Assembly: GCA_021780095.1 (NCBI GenBank)
Contig: JAJXZK010000308.1
Location: forward strand, 1 to 25,710
Reading direction: 5' to 3'
Origin: Acidobacteriota bacterium
GTDB taxonomy: Bacteria; Acidobacteriota; Terriglobia; Terriglobales; Acidobacteriaceae
DNA: 25,710 bases
Shown here piece after piece: positions 16,575 through 24,788 of this stretch. The stretch's first letter is position 1. Each line of letters opens with the position of its first letter. The notes under the pieces are model-generated. The model was not told the origin of the DNA and searched no databases. It saw only the letters and a list, made by a program, of their open reading frames with translations. A program made the translations under genes and the position numbers.

Positions 16575-17450
16575 GTGCGCGGAATCATTCTGGCCGGTGG
16601 GTCGGGAACGCGGTTATATCCACTGACAATTGCGGCCAGCAAGCAATTGCTGCCGGTCTATGACAAGCCGATGATCTACTATCCGCTGTCGGCGCTGATG
16701 CTGGCGGGGATCCGCGATGTGTTGATTATTTCGACCCCTGAGGACACGCCGCGATTTGAAGCGCTGCTGGGAAACGGCGAGCAGTGGGGAATGAAGTTTA
16801 CCTATGCAGTACAACCGGAGCCGGGCGGCCTGGCGCAGGCGTTTTTGATTGGGGAGCGATTTGTCGATGGCCAGCGGTCGGCGCTTGTCCTGGGCGACAA
16901 CATCTTTTACGGTCACGATCTATCTGGAATGTTGCAGACGGCGGCGCGCAGGGAAAAAGGCGCGACGGTGTTCGCCTATCCGGTGCAGGACCCGGAGCGC
17001 TATGGCGTGGTGGAGTTCGACGGAAATCGGCGAGCGATTTCAATTGAAGAGAAGCCGCAGAAGGCGAAGTCTCGTTTTGCGGTAACGGGCGTGTATTTCT
17101 ACGACCAGCAAGTGGTCGAAGTGGCGAAAGCGCTGAAGCCTTCCGCTCGTGGCGAGCTGGAGATTACCGACGTGAATCGCTGGTACCTGGAGCGTGGCCA
17201 ACTGCACGTGGAAGTGATGGGGCGCGGGTTCGCCTGGCTGGACACCGGAACGCAGGATTCGCTGATTGAGGCGGCCAGCTTTATCCAGACGATCGAAAAG
17301 CGGCAAGGCCTGAAGGTGGCTTGTCCGGAAGAAATTGCCTATCACCTGGGCTATATCGATGCCGTCCAGATGGAGCGGTTGGCGACCAAGCTGGGCAAGA
17401 GTGGGTATGGAAATTATTTGTTGCAGGTATTACATGAGGCGGATGTATGA
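16575..17450 (+). CDS. rfbA: Glucose-1-phosphate thymidylyltransferase
   Basis: First step of the rhamnose pathway: dTTP + glucose-1-phosphate to dTDP-glucose + pyrophosphate. It has the nucleotidyltransferase signature [13 protein letters not shown] at residues 6-18, KPMIYYPLS at 31-39, and the metal-site segment [11 protein letters not shown]. With the GTG start at 16575 it is 291 aa, the usual RmlA length. The frame is open back to 16509, but that part overlaps rfbB and is not coding. The stop overlaps the rfbD start as ATGA, a sign of translational coupling. Confidence 0.96.
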   Translation: MRGIILAGGSGTRLYPLTIAASKQLLPVYDKPMIYYPLSALMLAGIRDVLIISTPEDTPRFEALLGNGEQWGMKFTYAVQPEPGGLAQAFLIGERFVDGQRSALVLGDNIFYGHDLSGMLQTAARREKGATVFAYPVQDPERYGVVEFDGNRRAISIEEKPQKAKSRFAVTGVYFYDQQVVEVAKALKPSARGELEITDVNRWYLERGQLHVEVMGRGFAWLDTGTQDSLIEAASFIQTIEKRQGLKVACPEEIAYHLGYIDAVQMERLATKLGKSGYGNYLLQVLHEADV

Positions 17451-18358
17451 AAGAGAAACATTCCGGCGGCCTGCGAATTCTGCTGACTGGTCGCGAAGGA
17501 CAAGTAGGCCGAGAACTGAGCCGCTCGCTGGCGAAGCTGGGCGAAGTGACGGCCACGGGTCGCGATGAACTCGATCTGATATCCGACTATGCGATCGGGG
17601 ATGTGGTGCATGAAGTGCGGCCGCAGTTGATTGTGAACGCGGCGGCTTATACCGCGGTGGACAAGGCTGAGAGCGAGCCAGACTTTGCGCATCGCATCAA
17701 CGCGGAGGCGGTGGCGACGCTGGCGGCGGCGGCGAAAAGTGTGGGCGCGGCGGTGATTCACTATTCGACGGATTACGTGTTCGATGGCAGCAAGGAGACG
17801 CCATATGTGGAGACAGACCGACCGCATCCGCTGAGCGTGTACGGAAAAAGCAAATTGGACGGAGAGAAGGCGTTGGCGGCGGCGGGAGTTCCGTATCTGA
17901 TTCTGCGGGCGAGCTGGGTGTATGGCGGTGAGGGAAAAAATTTTTTGCTGACTATTCTGCGGCTGGCGATGGAGCGGCGCGAATTGCATGTGGTGAACGA
18001 TCAGATTGGCGCGCCAACATGGTCGCGGGACATTGCCAAGGCGACTGCGTTGGTCGCAGAGAAATGGCATCACGAGAAGTTCGCGACGGCGGCGTCTGGC
18101 GTGTACCACATCGCGGCGGCGGGGAAGACCAGTTGGTTCGGCTTTGCGGAAGAGGCTGTCCGGCTGCGCTCGATGTCGGCCGTTGCGCAGGGAACAAAGT
18201 TTGCGCGGCTGGTGCCGATTCCTTCGTCGGAATATCCGACGCCCGCGGAGCGGCCGAAGAATTCTCAGCTGGATTGCGCGAAGCTGGCGCGGGAGTTCGG
18301 TTGCAGCCTGCCGGAGTGGAAGACATCTTTGGCTGCGGTGATGCGCGCATTGAAGTAG
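17447..18358 (+). CDS. rfbD: dTDP-4-dehydrorhamnose reductase
   Basis: Last step: NAD(P)H reduction to dTDP-L-rhamnose, the donor for rhamnosyltransferases building surface polysaccharide. It is an RmlD short-chain reductase of 303 aa. The nucleotide-binding motif GREGQVG lies at 15-21, STDYVFDG at 107-114, and the YxxxK pair Y132/K136 in [18 protein letters not shown] is another RmlD signature. It overlaps rfbA by 4 nt with GAGG just upstream. It converges on the small CxxC gene with an 18-nt gap and no visible terminator. Confidence 0.96.
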   Translation: MKEKHSGGLRILLTGREGQVGRELSRSLAKLGEVTATGRDELDLISDYAIGDVVHEVRPQLIVNAAAYTAVDKAESEPDFAHRINAEAVATLAAAAKSVGAAVIHYSTDYVFDGSKETPYVETDRPHPLSVYGKSKLDGEKALAAAGVPYLILRASWVYGGEGKNFLLTILRLAMERRELHVVNDQIGAPTWSRDIAKATALVAEKWHHEKFATAASGVYHIAAAGKTSWFGFAEEAVRLRSMSAVAQGTKFARLVPIPSSEYPTPAERPKNSQLDCAKLAREFGCSLPEWKTSLAAVMRALK

Positions 18359-18376
18359 AGCGAGGGCAAAAAGCGA

Positions 18377-18688
18377 TCAGTCCAGGTCGAAGTCGCGCAG
18401 TGGGCGGGATTCACTGGGTGACTCCTTGGCGCGGCGCAGGGCTTCAGAGAATTTCTTTTCCAACACATCATCCTTATTCTTCTCCGCTTCCACGGATTGC
18501 CGAAAGAGGGCCTGCTTGCGTTCTTCCTGATCTTTCAGAGCGCGGGTGGCTGCCTCGAAATCTTCAAACGTCTTTTTTCGCGGCGCGGGTGTGTGAGCGA
18601 TGACGGCGTGGGTGGTCGCGTCCACCTTGACGATGGCGCCGCAGTCGGGACAGGTGATGTCAAAAATGTTAGAAGTCTTGGCGGTCAT
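18377..18688 (-). CDS. Small hypothetical protein with N-terminal CxxC
   Basis: A 103-aa soluble protein that I do not recognise as a named family. ITCPDCGAIVKVD near the N-terminus has one CxxC pair (C13, C16), half a zinc ribbon, so metal binding might need dimerisation. Residues about 40-95 are charged and probably helical or coiled-coil (DFEAATRALKDQEERKQALF). GAGGG lies about 9 nt before the ATG at 18688. It is last in the minus-strand run with the aldo/keto reductase and bshC; a thiol link is only suggestive. Confidence 0.75.
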   Translation of the reverse strand: MTAKTSNIFDITCPDCGAIVKVDATTHAVIAHTPAPRKKTFEDFEAATRALKDQEERKQALFRQSVEAEKNKDDVLEKKFSEALRRAKESPSESRPLRDFDLD

Positions 18689-18741
18689 GGGCGCATCCCT
18701 CGGCGGATTTCAGGCTCCGCATCAGGATACAACTTTCTCGC

Positions 18742-18918
18742 TTATGCCAGTTTCAGGGTAGCTTTATCGACCCGGGCGCCGGCAATGTGTTCCGGCAGGC
18801 TGCGACTGCGGATGGTGACGACGCGTCCGCGCTGTTTGATGATGTGCTCTTTGCGCAGCGTGGCCCGGCTGCGGGTGATGGATTCGCGGGTGGTGCATCC
18901 TTGCAGCGACGGATGCGA
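18742..18918 (-). CDS. Possible small basic protein, no canonical start codon
   Basis: Directly after the bshC stop, and in the same frame, an open stretch of 58 codons runs to a TAA at 18744-18742. It reads SHPSLQGCTTRESITRS, continues through RKEHIIKQRGRVVTIRSRSL and ends ARVDKATLKLA. About three quarters of third positions are G or C, as in genuine genes here, and the product is basic. There is no ATG, GTG or TTG start before the conserved-looking part; the only near-start is CTG at 18906-18904. An ATG at 18898 is in another frame. It may be a small gene with a rare start, a frameshifted gene, or the 3' remnant of a lost one. I do not recognise the family. Confidence 0.4.
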   Translation of the reverse strand, partial: SHPSLQGCTTRESITRSRATLRKEHIIKQRGRVVTIRSRSLPEHIAGARVDKATLKLA

Positions 18919-20544
18919 CTACAAAATCAGAGCGTGGTGGCCGCAGTGGCCGGTACGCGCCTGCTGGACTAGCGTGTCAATCAATGGCGGTTCACATCGC
19001 GAGAGAAAGGAAACGCCGGCAAAGACGCGCTCCTGCAGATTGCCGCTGGGAAAAAGGTTCTGACACAGGGCATCGGCGGCGCGGCGCAGACTTTGGTCGC
19101 GTTGCAACTGAAAGTTCGCAGAGAGTCGACGCAGACGATTCATCTGGTACAGCATTTTCGATGCGGCAACGTCAGCGGCGTGGCCCAGACCTTCATCCTG
19201 CGCTCGCATCCATTCGGTGACGGAGGAAAGCTCTTCATGCAGGGCGTTGCCGGCGGCGGCGAGCTTGCGCTTGGCTTCGACGGGCATGGCGCGGGCGGCG
19301 AGTCGATGAGCCAAGGTGTCGGGCGTCGTAAAAACATCGGGTAGCGTGAGCGCATGTTTGTGGAGCAACTGTGCCATGGGGGGTTCCACCAGGGTGGCGG
19401 AATAGCGCGGCAAAATTGGCGTGGTGCGACCGAGAATGTGTTGATAGAGAACCTGCGATTGCGCGAAATAGGCAACTTCCGCAGGGCCGCCGATGTAGGC
19501 GGAGGTGGGGAGCAGCGTGTCCTGAAGAACCGGGCGCAGCAAAGCATTCGGGCTGAGGCGTTCCGGGGCGGTATCGAGAATGCGGATCAGATCGTCAGTC
19601 GTGTAGTGCGTTGAACCGGCGGACCATTCATCGGCAGCGGATTTTTTCAGGGCGGTGCGGACGCCGGTCGATGCATCGTTCAGGAAGAGCGGACTGGAAA
19701 AGTCGCCGACCATGACCTGGGCGTGATAGCCGGCTTGCTCCAATGCGCGGACGCGTTCAAGCAGGGCGGCGTGCAGTTCGTCGGCATTTTGAAGCGCAGC
19801 GAGCAGGGTGGAATGTGCCAACGCGTGGAATGGCCGCGAGGAAGCGTCGATGACAATGAGGCCGTGGCCGCTAAAAATGCGCGCCAGCAGTGCCGCAAAT
19901 GCGGAGGCAAAGGTCGCGGTAGGCGTGTATAGCGTGGCGATCAGGTCGGTGACGGCATTTTCGCCGAGACATCGGCGAAGTTCGTCGACCAACGGGACAA
20001 TGGCTTCGCCGAACGGCAAGTTGCCGACGGGTGGGCCGGGCGCGGGAGGATGCGCCAGTCCCGCCGCGGCGGGCAGGCGCAGGGTGGTAATGTCGTTTCC
20101 GCAGAGGAGAGTGGCCTGGTTGACTTCGTCAAAGTCGTGATCTTCGGTGGCCAGCCAGAAGATGGGGACATGCGGATGGCCGGCGCGGGTGGCTTCCGCG
20201 GCCAGATGAATCGCAGTTGCGGCCTTCATCAATGTCAGGAGCGGGCCGCCGAAGAGTGCGACCTGCTGACCGGTGACAACGGCGCCTGCGCCGGCAGCGA
20301 GACGATCGAGATTGGAGTTTGTTTCGGGGCCCGAACCAAACTCCTGATTCTGTTGGCGCAATAACTCGACGATGGCCTGTCGTCGGGCGGGATCCATTTG
20401 CGGCGCGTTCTTCATCCACTGGCCGTCATTGGCGACCGTTTCCGGGTAAAACGCACGCAATTTTTCCCAGTTGCCGGACACATAGTCGCGATAGAGATCG
20501 CTGACGTGCGGCAACGCCGTAACGGGATAGCAATCTGCGTTCAA
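18919..20544 (-). CDS. bshC: Bacillithiol biosynthesis cysteine-adding enzyme
   Basis: Predicted to add cysteine to glucosaminyl-malate, the last step of bacillithiol synthesis, a cytoplasmic redox thiol. The product begins NADCYPVTALPHVSDLYRDY, the typical BshC N-terminus. It has TGQQVALFGGPLLTLMKA at 91-108, FWLATEDHDFDEVN at 129-142, and SAYIGGPAEVAYFAQ further on. A charged helical segment lies near the C-terminus. The start is TTG at 20544, giving 541 aa, the usual length. The frame is open to 20874, but those 110 residues are Arg/Cys-rich, unlike the family, and overlap the aldo/keto reductase gene. bshA and bshB are not in this window. It probably shares a transcript with the aldo/keto reductase 143 nt upstream. 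Confidence 0.93.
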   Translation of the reverse strand: MNADCYPVTALPHVSDLYRDYVSGNWEKLRAFYPETVANDGQWMKNAPQMDPARRQAIVELLRQQNQEFGSGPETNSNLDRLAAGAGAVVTGQQVALFGGPLLTLMKAATAIHLAAEATRAGHPHVPIFWLATEDHDFDEVNQATLLCGNDITTLRLPAAAGLAHPPAPGPPVGNLPFGEAIVPLVDELRRCLGENAVTDLIATLYTPTATFASAFAALLARIFSGHGLIVIDASSRPFHALAHSTLLAALQNADELHAALLERVRALEQAGYHAQVMVGDFSSPLFLNDASTGVRTALKKSAADEWSAGSTHYTTDDLIRILDTAPERLSPNALLRPVLQDTLLPTSAYIGGPAEVAYFAQSQVLYQHILGRTTPILPRYSATLVEPPMAQLLHKHALTLPDVFTTPDTLAHRLAARAMPVEAKRKLAAAGNALHEELSSVTEWMRAQDEGLGHAADVAASKMLYQMNRLRRLSANFQLQRDQSLRRAADALCQNLFPSGNLQERVFAGVSFLSRCEPPLIDTLVQQARTGHCGHHALIL

Positions 20545-20554
20545 GTGCGCGTCG

Positions 20555-20559
20555 CTCCT
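20555..20559 (-). promoter_or_regulatory. Ribosome-binding site that fixes the bshC start
   Basis: AGGAG on the minus strand lies 10 nt before the TTG at 20544. No comparable site precedes any start further upstream that would make a family-length protein. Confidence 0.7.
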
Positions 20560-20687
20560 GACGAATGGGTGGGTTGCGCGGCTGATGCCGGTGCTCCGGG
20601 CTGCAACGCACACGCCAAGTGTCTCATGCAGTGGATGCTGTTCGAAGGGTCGAAGATGCGCGGAATTGCATCGGAGCCCGGCTTGGG

Positions 20688-21722
20688 TTACTCGCGTCCT
20701 TCGCGCGCATCTTTCCAGAGATCGATTCCGCTGTCTTCGGCAAAGCGGTCGATCTCTTTCAGTTCGGCAGCGGTGAATTGAAGTTTCTTGACGGCATCGA
20801 GCGAATCGTTGAGCTGATCCACATTGCGGGCACCAACCAGTGCGGTCGTGACGCGAGGATCGCGCAGCACCCATGCAATCGCCATCTGCGCCAGGGTCTG
20901 GCCACGGCCTTTTGCCAACTCATTCAGAGAGCGCACGCGCTGAATGTTCTGCTCGCTGAGAAACTCCTTGAGCAGGGAACTTTGCTGGGCCGTGGCGCGG
21001 GAATTCGCCGGGACGCCGTTGAGATATTTGCTGGTGAGCAGACCCTGCGCCAGCGGGGAGAAGGCAATGCAGCCGACGCCGAGTTCGGCCAGGGTGCCCA
21101 GCAGTTCTTTTTCGATCCAGCGATTCAGCATGGAATAGGAGGGTTGATGGATGAGCAGGGGAACGCCTTCCATCTCCAGAATGTTGGCGGCTTCGCGGGT
21201 GCGATCGGCATCGTAGGAAGAAATGCCGACGTATAAGGCTTTGCCCTGATGGACGGCGGTGACCAGCGCTCCCATGGTTTCTTCCAGGGGCACCGTCATG
21301 TCGGGCTTGTGGGAGTAATAAATGTCGACGTAATCGAGGCCCATGCGATCGAGGCTTTCATCGAGTGAGGCCAGCATGTACTTGCGAGAGCCGCCTACGC
21401 CGTAGGGCCCGGGCCACATGTCCCAACCGGCTTTGGAGGAGATGATGAGCTCGTTGCGGTGATCGCGAAAATCCTTGCGAAGAATGTGGCCGAAATTCTC
21501 TTCGGCGGAGCCGTAGGGAGGGCCGTAGTTATTCGCCAGGTCGAAATGAGTGACGCCTCGATCGAACGCTCGCCGGATAACGGCGCGGCCGGTTTCAAAG
21601 ACGTCTGCGCCGCCGAAGTTCTGCCAAAGGCCCAGGGAAATGGGAGGCAATACGATTCCGGATCGGCCGCAGCGGCGAAACTCCGCCTGCTGATAGCGCT
21701 TTTCGTCGGGAACATAACTCAT
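20688..21722 (-). CDS. Aldo/keto reductase, YghZ-like (L-glyceraldehyde-3-phosphate reductase type)
   Basis: NADPH-dependent reduction of an aldehyde; E. coli YghZ acts on L-glyceraldehyde 3-phosphate and methylglyoxal. The TIM-barrel catalytic tetrad is visible: D61 and Y66 in FDLANNYGPPYG, K97 in ISSKAGWDMWPGPYG, and H138 in YYSHKPD. The GWDMWPGPYG and GSRKYMLASLDESL segments are characteristic of the YghZ group. The start at 21722 (MSYVPDEKRY) gives 344 aa, close to YghZ, and AAGGAG lies 11 nt upstream (21739-21734); the open frame to 21800 is not needed. With bshC downstream, a detoxification role beside bacillithiol is plausible but inferred. Confidence 0.9.
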   Translation of the reverse strand: MSYVPDEKRYQQAEFRRCGRSGIVLPPISLGLWQNFGGADVFETGRAVIRRAFDRGVTHFDLANNYGPPYGSAEENFGHILRKDFRDHRNELIISSKAGWDMWPGPYGVGGSRKYMLASLDESLDRMGLDYVDIYYSHKPDMTVPLEETMGALVTAVHQGKALYVGISSYDADRTREAANILEMEGVPLLIHQPSYSMLNRWIEKELLGTLAELGVGCIAFSPLAQGLLTSKYLNGVPANSRATAQQSSLLKEFLSEQNIQRVRSLNELAKGRGQTLAQMAIAWVLRDPRVTTALVGARNVDQLNDSLDAVKKLQFTAAELKEIDRFAEDSGIDLWKDAREGRE

Positions 21723-21786
21723 CCGCGTGCATCTCCTTGATGGTTGGAAGTTGGGGAAGCGAATCCTGCTACGTGGTTGGATGTAG

Positions 21787-21827
21787 GGTGCGTCCGACAA
21801 CCCGCCACGGCGGGGAACTTGTGACCT
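21787..21827 (-). repeat. Broken copy of the tRNA-Arg 3' half
   Basis: GGTGCGTCCGACAA (21787-21800) matches 21847-21860 of the intact tRNA gene with one change, and GAACTTGTGACCT (21815-21827) matches its T-arm/variable segment exactly. Between them, 14 unrelated bases (21801-21814) replace the T-loop. It lies just downstream of the intact tRNA, so it is a decayed tandem copy or an old attachment-site duplication. Confidence 0.65.
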
Positions 21828-21844
21828 GATGCCATGCGAAAGTA

Positions 21845-21921
21845 TGGTGCGCCCGACAAGATTCGAACTTGTGACCTAACGCTTCGGAGGCGTTCACTCT
21901 ATCCAGCTGAGCTACGGGCGC
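21845..21921 (-). tRNA. tRNA-Arg (anticodon CCG)
   Basis: On the minus strand the acceptor GCGCCCG (21921-21915) pairs with CGGGCGC. TAGCTCAGCTGGATAGAG forms the D-arm. AACGC-CTCCGAA-GCGTT is the anticodon arm with CCG at positions 34-36. ACAAG-TTCGAAT-CTTGT is the T-arm. CCA is encoded. The 77-nt length and all four arms are canonical. It reads CGG codons. Confidence 0.97.
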
Positions 21922-21951
21922 ATCCCTCTTGAGATTATCACGCGTGATGGT

Positions 21952-22182
21952 TCAGGCTGGCGGTTCGCGCAGGAGCCACTTGAGTTCCTCGCGACGACCC
22001 CTTCCCATCTTCAGATATCGTTCGCGATGCAAGGCCTCCCGCACCGTCGCAGCCTCTTCCTGATATACAAGATCCCATGGGCCACAATGTTTGGTCGCGG
22101 GACTGAGATTCGAGTTATGCTCCGATAGACTCCGCTCTGAGCGACCCAACCTTGGAGGTGTCACGCTTCAAGACTATTGCAG
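21952..22182 (-). pseudogene. Decayed GIY-YIG endonuclease-family gene
   Basis: The C-terminal half is intact: SLSEHNSNLSPATKHCGPWD, then LVYQEEAATVREALHRERYL and KMGRGRREELKWLL match the second half of small YhbQ/UPF0213-type GIY-YIG proteins. The first half should hold YVYVLQS and the GIY/YIG strands. In the same frame it reads LQ, TAG, S, TGA, SVT, so two stops and missing residues have removed the active site. A GTG at 22164 could start a 70-aa peptide but without catalytic residues. It sits directly upstream of tRNA-Arg on the same strand. Intact relatives are about 85-100 aa. Confidence 0.7.
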
Positions 22183-22215
22183 TTGGGGTAGACTATCGGA
22201 GGTCATTACCAACGT

Positions 22216-22229
22216 CTTAACATGTTAAG
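22216..22229. repeat. 14-bp perfect palindrome upstream of the PHP gene
   Basis: CTTAACATGTTAAG is fully self-complementary and lies 134 bp before the GTG at 22363, in the only sizeable gap (22183-22362) before the PHP-glycosyltransferase genes. It may be a repressor operator; no regulator is nearby. Confidence 0.4.
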
Positions 22230-22362
22230 AGATGATCTGGGCGAAGGCTGTCCATGGTCCAAGAAGATGACGCCCCGATGACGTATTTGTTGGGAACAAG
22301 TCGAATATGGTAGCCAGGTCTTTTTCTCCAGAACGAGTGCCGACAATCGGTCTGGGGGTGTA

Positions 22363-23553
22363 GTGTGTTCACAGGTCAGAGAGGTTCTATTTCCATTGGC
22401 AACCACTAAAGTTTCGTGTATTTGGAGAAGTACAGACAGCGTCCGCGGATATCGCACCGGGTTATCGCTCCATAGCCATACGCGACACTCGAAAGAGAAG
22501 CTTCAGTTCATTCCGGCCTTTACGGAAAAATGGCCCATTATCCAACGGGCGCTGGATCGGCAGTATCGAAAATCCGTCGTACCGGTTGATTTTTCTCGCG
22601 CCTATTGGACCTCTCCGCTAACGCCGAAGCTGGCTTACGAAGTGGAGAAGAATCAGATTGAGCGCGAGCTCGATCTGGCGGCGCTGGTCAGCCTGACCGA
22701 TCATGATTCAATTCAGGCTCCATCCTTGCTGCGCCTGGCGAGAGAGGCGGCGGAAGTTCCACTGTCGATGGAGTGGACCGTTCCTTATGATTGCGGCAGC
22801 GTGTTTCACCTGGGAATCCACAACCTGCCCGTCGCCCATGCGCATGATTTGACGCAGGCGTTGGAGCAGTACACGCATAGGCCTCGCGCCGCGGACGTGA
22901 CCGAACTTCTGGCGGCGTTGCATTCGTTTCCGGAAGTCTTGATCGTGTTCAACCATCCATTGTGGGATTTGGGCGGATTGGGAGCGGAGCGTCACGCAAT
23001 TTGCCTGGATACGTTTATGCGGCAGAACAGCGCCTTTTTGCACGCCATGGAACTGAACGGGATGCGGAAGTGGGACGAGAATAAACGCGTGGTCCCGCTG
23101 GCGGACCACTGGAGTTTGCCGATTGTTTCCGGGGGCGACCGTCACGCCTGCGAGCCGAGCGCTACGGTCAACTTGAGCCATGCACAAAGCTTTGCGGAGT
23201 TTGTCGACGAAATTCGCAATCAGCAACGCAGCCATATTTTATTCATGCAACAGTATGCCGATCCCATGTGCGTTCGCGTTGCGCATGCTGTCTTGGACGT
23301 GATCCGCTACTATCCCGAATATCCCGAAGGTTCTCGCCGCTGGGATGACAGAGTGTTTCATCCGGACAAGACAGGGGAGGGATTCCAGCCGCTTTCGGCG
23401 TTCTGGAAATCGCCGCCGGAGTTTGTCGAGCGCCTTTTCTCAGTCTTCCGACTGGCAGAAAACGCGACGGTACAGTGGGCGGCAAAACGGGTTTACGCAG
23501 ATGAAATGGACCTGCCCGCTCTTTCCGAGGGACGATCTGAGGCCATTTCTTGA
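22363..23553 (+). CDS. PHP-domain metal-dependent phosphoesterase
   Basis: A 396-aa cytoplasmic protein, probably hydrolysing a phosphate ester or diester. The PHP metal motifs appear in order: LSLHSHT (H37, H39), SLTDHDS (D113, H114, D115), SMEWT (E137), FHLGIHN (H149/H153), VFNHPLWD, and GGDRHACE (final Asp/His pair). The start is GTG at 22363, preceded by GGGGGTG; the product reads VRGYRTGLSLHSHT before the first motif, so an earlier start is unnecessary. It overlaps the glycosyltransferase gene as TTGA, indicating coupled translation. It is not a DNA polymerase or HisK fusion. The substrate is unknown; coupling suggests a phosphorylated sugar or lipid used by the neighbour, which is inference. 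Confidence 0.85.
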   Translation: MCSQVREVLFPLATTKVSCIWRSTDSVRGYRTGLSLHSHTRHSKEKLQFIPAFTEKWPIIQRALDRQYRKSVVPVDFSRAYWTSPLTPKLAYEVEKNQIERELDLAALVSLTDHDSIQAPSLLRLAREAAEVPLSMEWTVPYDCGSVFHLGIHNLPVAHAHDLTQALEQYTHRPRAADVTELLAALHSFPEVLIVFNHPLWDLGGLGAERHAICLDTFMRQNSAFLHAMELNGMRKWDENKRVVPLADHWSLPIVSGGDRHACEPSATVNLSHAQSFAEFVDEIRNQQRSHILFMQQYADPMCVRVAHAVLDVIRYYPEYPEGSRRWDDRVFHPDKTGEGFQPLSAFWKSPPEFVERLFSVFRLAENATVQWAAKRVYADEMDLPALSEGRSEAIS

Positions 23554-24788
23554 ACGGCCCACCTCCTCGGGTCGCTTTTTTCCCGGATGCGTTTCATGAA
23601 GTGGATGGGGTGGCGGTTGTTGCCAGAAATTTCGCCGCTTATGCGCGGCAATGCGAAATTCCTCTGCTGATCGTCCACGCCGGGCCACGCAACCAGGTGA
23701 ATCAGGAAGGGTCTGTGATCCGAATGGAGCTGCGTCGCAGCCCCATCAAATTCCCTCTGGACCGGAATCATGAGTTTGACCTGATCCTGCTGCGGCGCTA
23801 TCGAGAGGTGGCGGCGCTTCTGGAGAAATTCAAGCCAGACCTGATTCAGATTACCGGACCCAGCGATATTGGAATTGTCGGTGCCATGTGCGCCCACAAG
23901 ATGCAAATTCCGCTATCTGCATTCTGGCAGACCAATCTTCCGCAATATGCCGGGTTGCGAGCCGCGCGGGCGGTGAAGTTTCTACCGCAGCGTGTGGCCG
24001 CGTATGTCTCGCGTGCGGTGCAGCAATTGAGCCATCGCGCGACGACACGCTTCTATAAAATTCCTCGAATACTATTCGCGCCCAATCCGGAGATTGTGCA
24101 GATGCTGGCCGAGGACACGGGGAAGCCGTGTTTTCCAATGGGCCATGGCGTGGATACAACCAGGTTCAGCCCGGAGTTCCGCGACAGCAAAGGCAGTCCG
24201 TTCACGATAGGCTACGTGGGGCGGTTGACGGCGGAAAAAAATGTTCGCTGGCTGGCGCGTTTGGAGGAGGCTCTGCTTGGCAAGGGGCATCGCGATTTCC
24301 GCATCGTGATTGTCGGTCACGGCGCGGAGCAGGGATGGCTGCGGCAAAATATGCGCCACGCGGAATTTCCTGGCGTTTTGGGCGGCGGCGAGCTATCGCG
24401 CGCCTTCGCGAATATGGATGTGCTGGCGTTTCCATCCGAGACAGAAACCTTTGGCCTAGTCGTGCTGGAGGCTCTGGCGTCGGGAGTCCCGGTGGTGACA
24501 ATGGCAACGGGCGGACCGAAGTACACGGTCGAGCATGGAAAAACGGGTTTTGTCGCGGAATCGTTCGAGGAATTTGCATCCTATGTCGCAGGGCTGGTGG
24601 CAGATCCAGAGAGGGTGTCCACCATGCGAGAACCGAGTCGGCGATACGCGCAGGAGAGTTCCTGGGGTCACGCATTTCAAAACATCTACCAGACTTATCG
24701 TCTTCACCTCGCCGACGACAAGGCCACAGCACTCAACAATCACGTTCGGAGTTCGAATGATTCTGTACCCGTCCAGCCGGTCTCTTAA
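23550..24788 (+). CDS. Glycosyltransferase family 4 (GT-B fold)
   Basis: Transfers a sugar from an activated donor, probably to a lipid or glycan acceptor at the inner face of the membrane. The N-terminal half begins VAFFPDAFHEVDGVAVVARN, like SqdX/mannosyltransferase-type GT4 enzymes that open with a P.vdGv motif, and contains FWQTNLPQYA where those have F.Td.P.Ya. The C-terminal half has GHGVDTTRFSP, IGYVGRLTAEKN and the donor-binding ETFGLVVLE with the EX7E pair E299/E307. The start is TTG at 23550, overlapping the PHP stop; GAGG lies about 7 nt upstream, and no other start precedes the first strand. Length 412 aa. It has no transmembrane helix. Donor and acceptor cannot be read. Confidence 0.9.
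   Translation: MNGPPPRVAFFPDAFHEVDGVAVVARNFAAYARQCEIPLLIVHAGPRNQVNQEGSVIRMELRRSPIKFPLDRNHEFDLILLRRYREVAALLEKFKPDLIQITGPSDIGIVGAMCAHKMQIPLSAFWQTNLPQYAGLRAARAVKFLPQRVAAYVSRAVQQLSHRATTRFYKIPRILFAPNPEIVQMLAEDTGKPCFPMGHGVDTTRFSPEFRDSKGSPFTIGYVGRLTAEKNVRWLARLEEALLGKGHRDFRIVIVGHGAEQGWLRQNMRHAEFPGVLGGGELSRAFANMDVLAFPSETETFGLVVLEALASGVPVVTMATGGPKYTVEHGKTGFVAESFEEFASYVAGLVADPERVSTMREPSRRYAQESSWGHAFQNIYQTYRLHLADDKATALNNHVRSSNDSVPVQPVS

Noticed and set aside
15308..16642. 444-aa minus-strand ORF
   Set aside because: Antisense to rfbB, which has intact Rossmann and catalytic motifs; the minus frame is low-complexity and His/Arg-rich.
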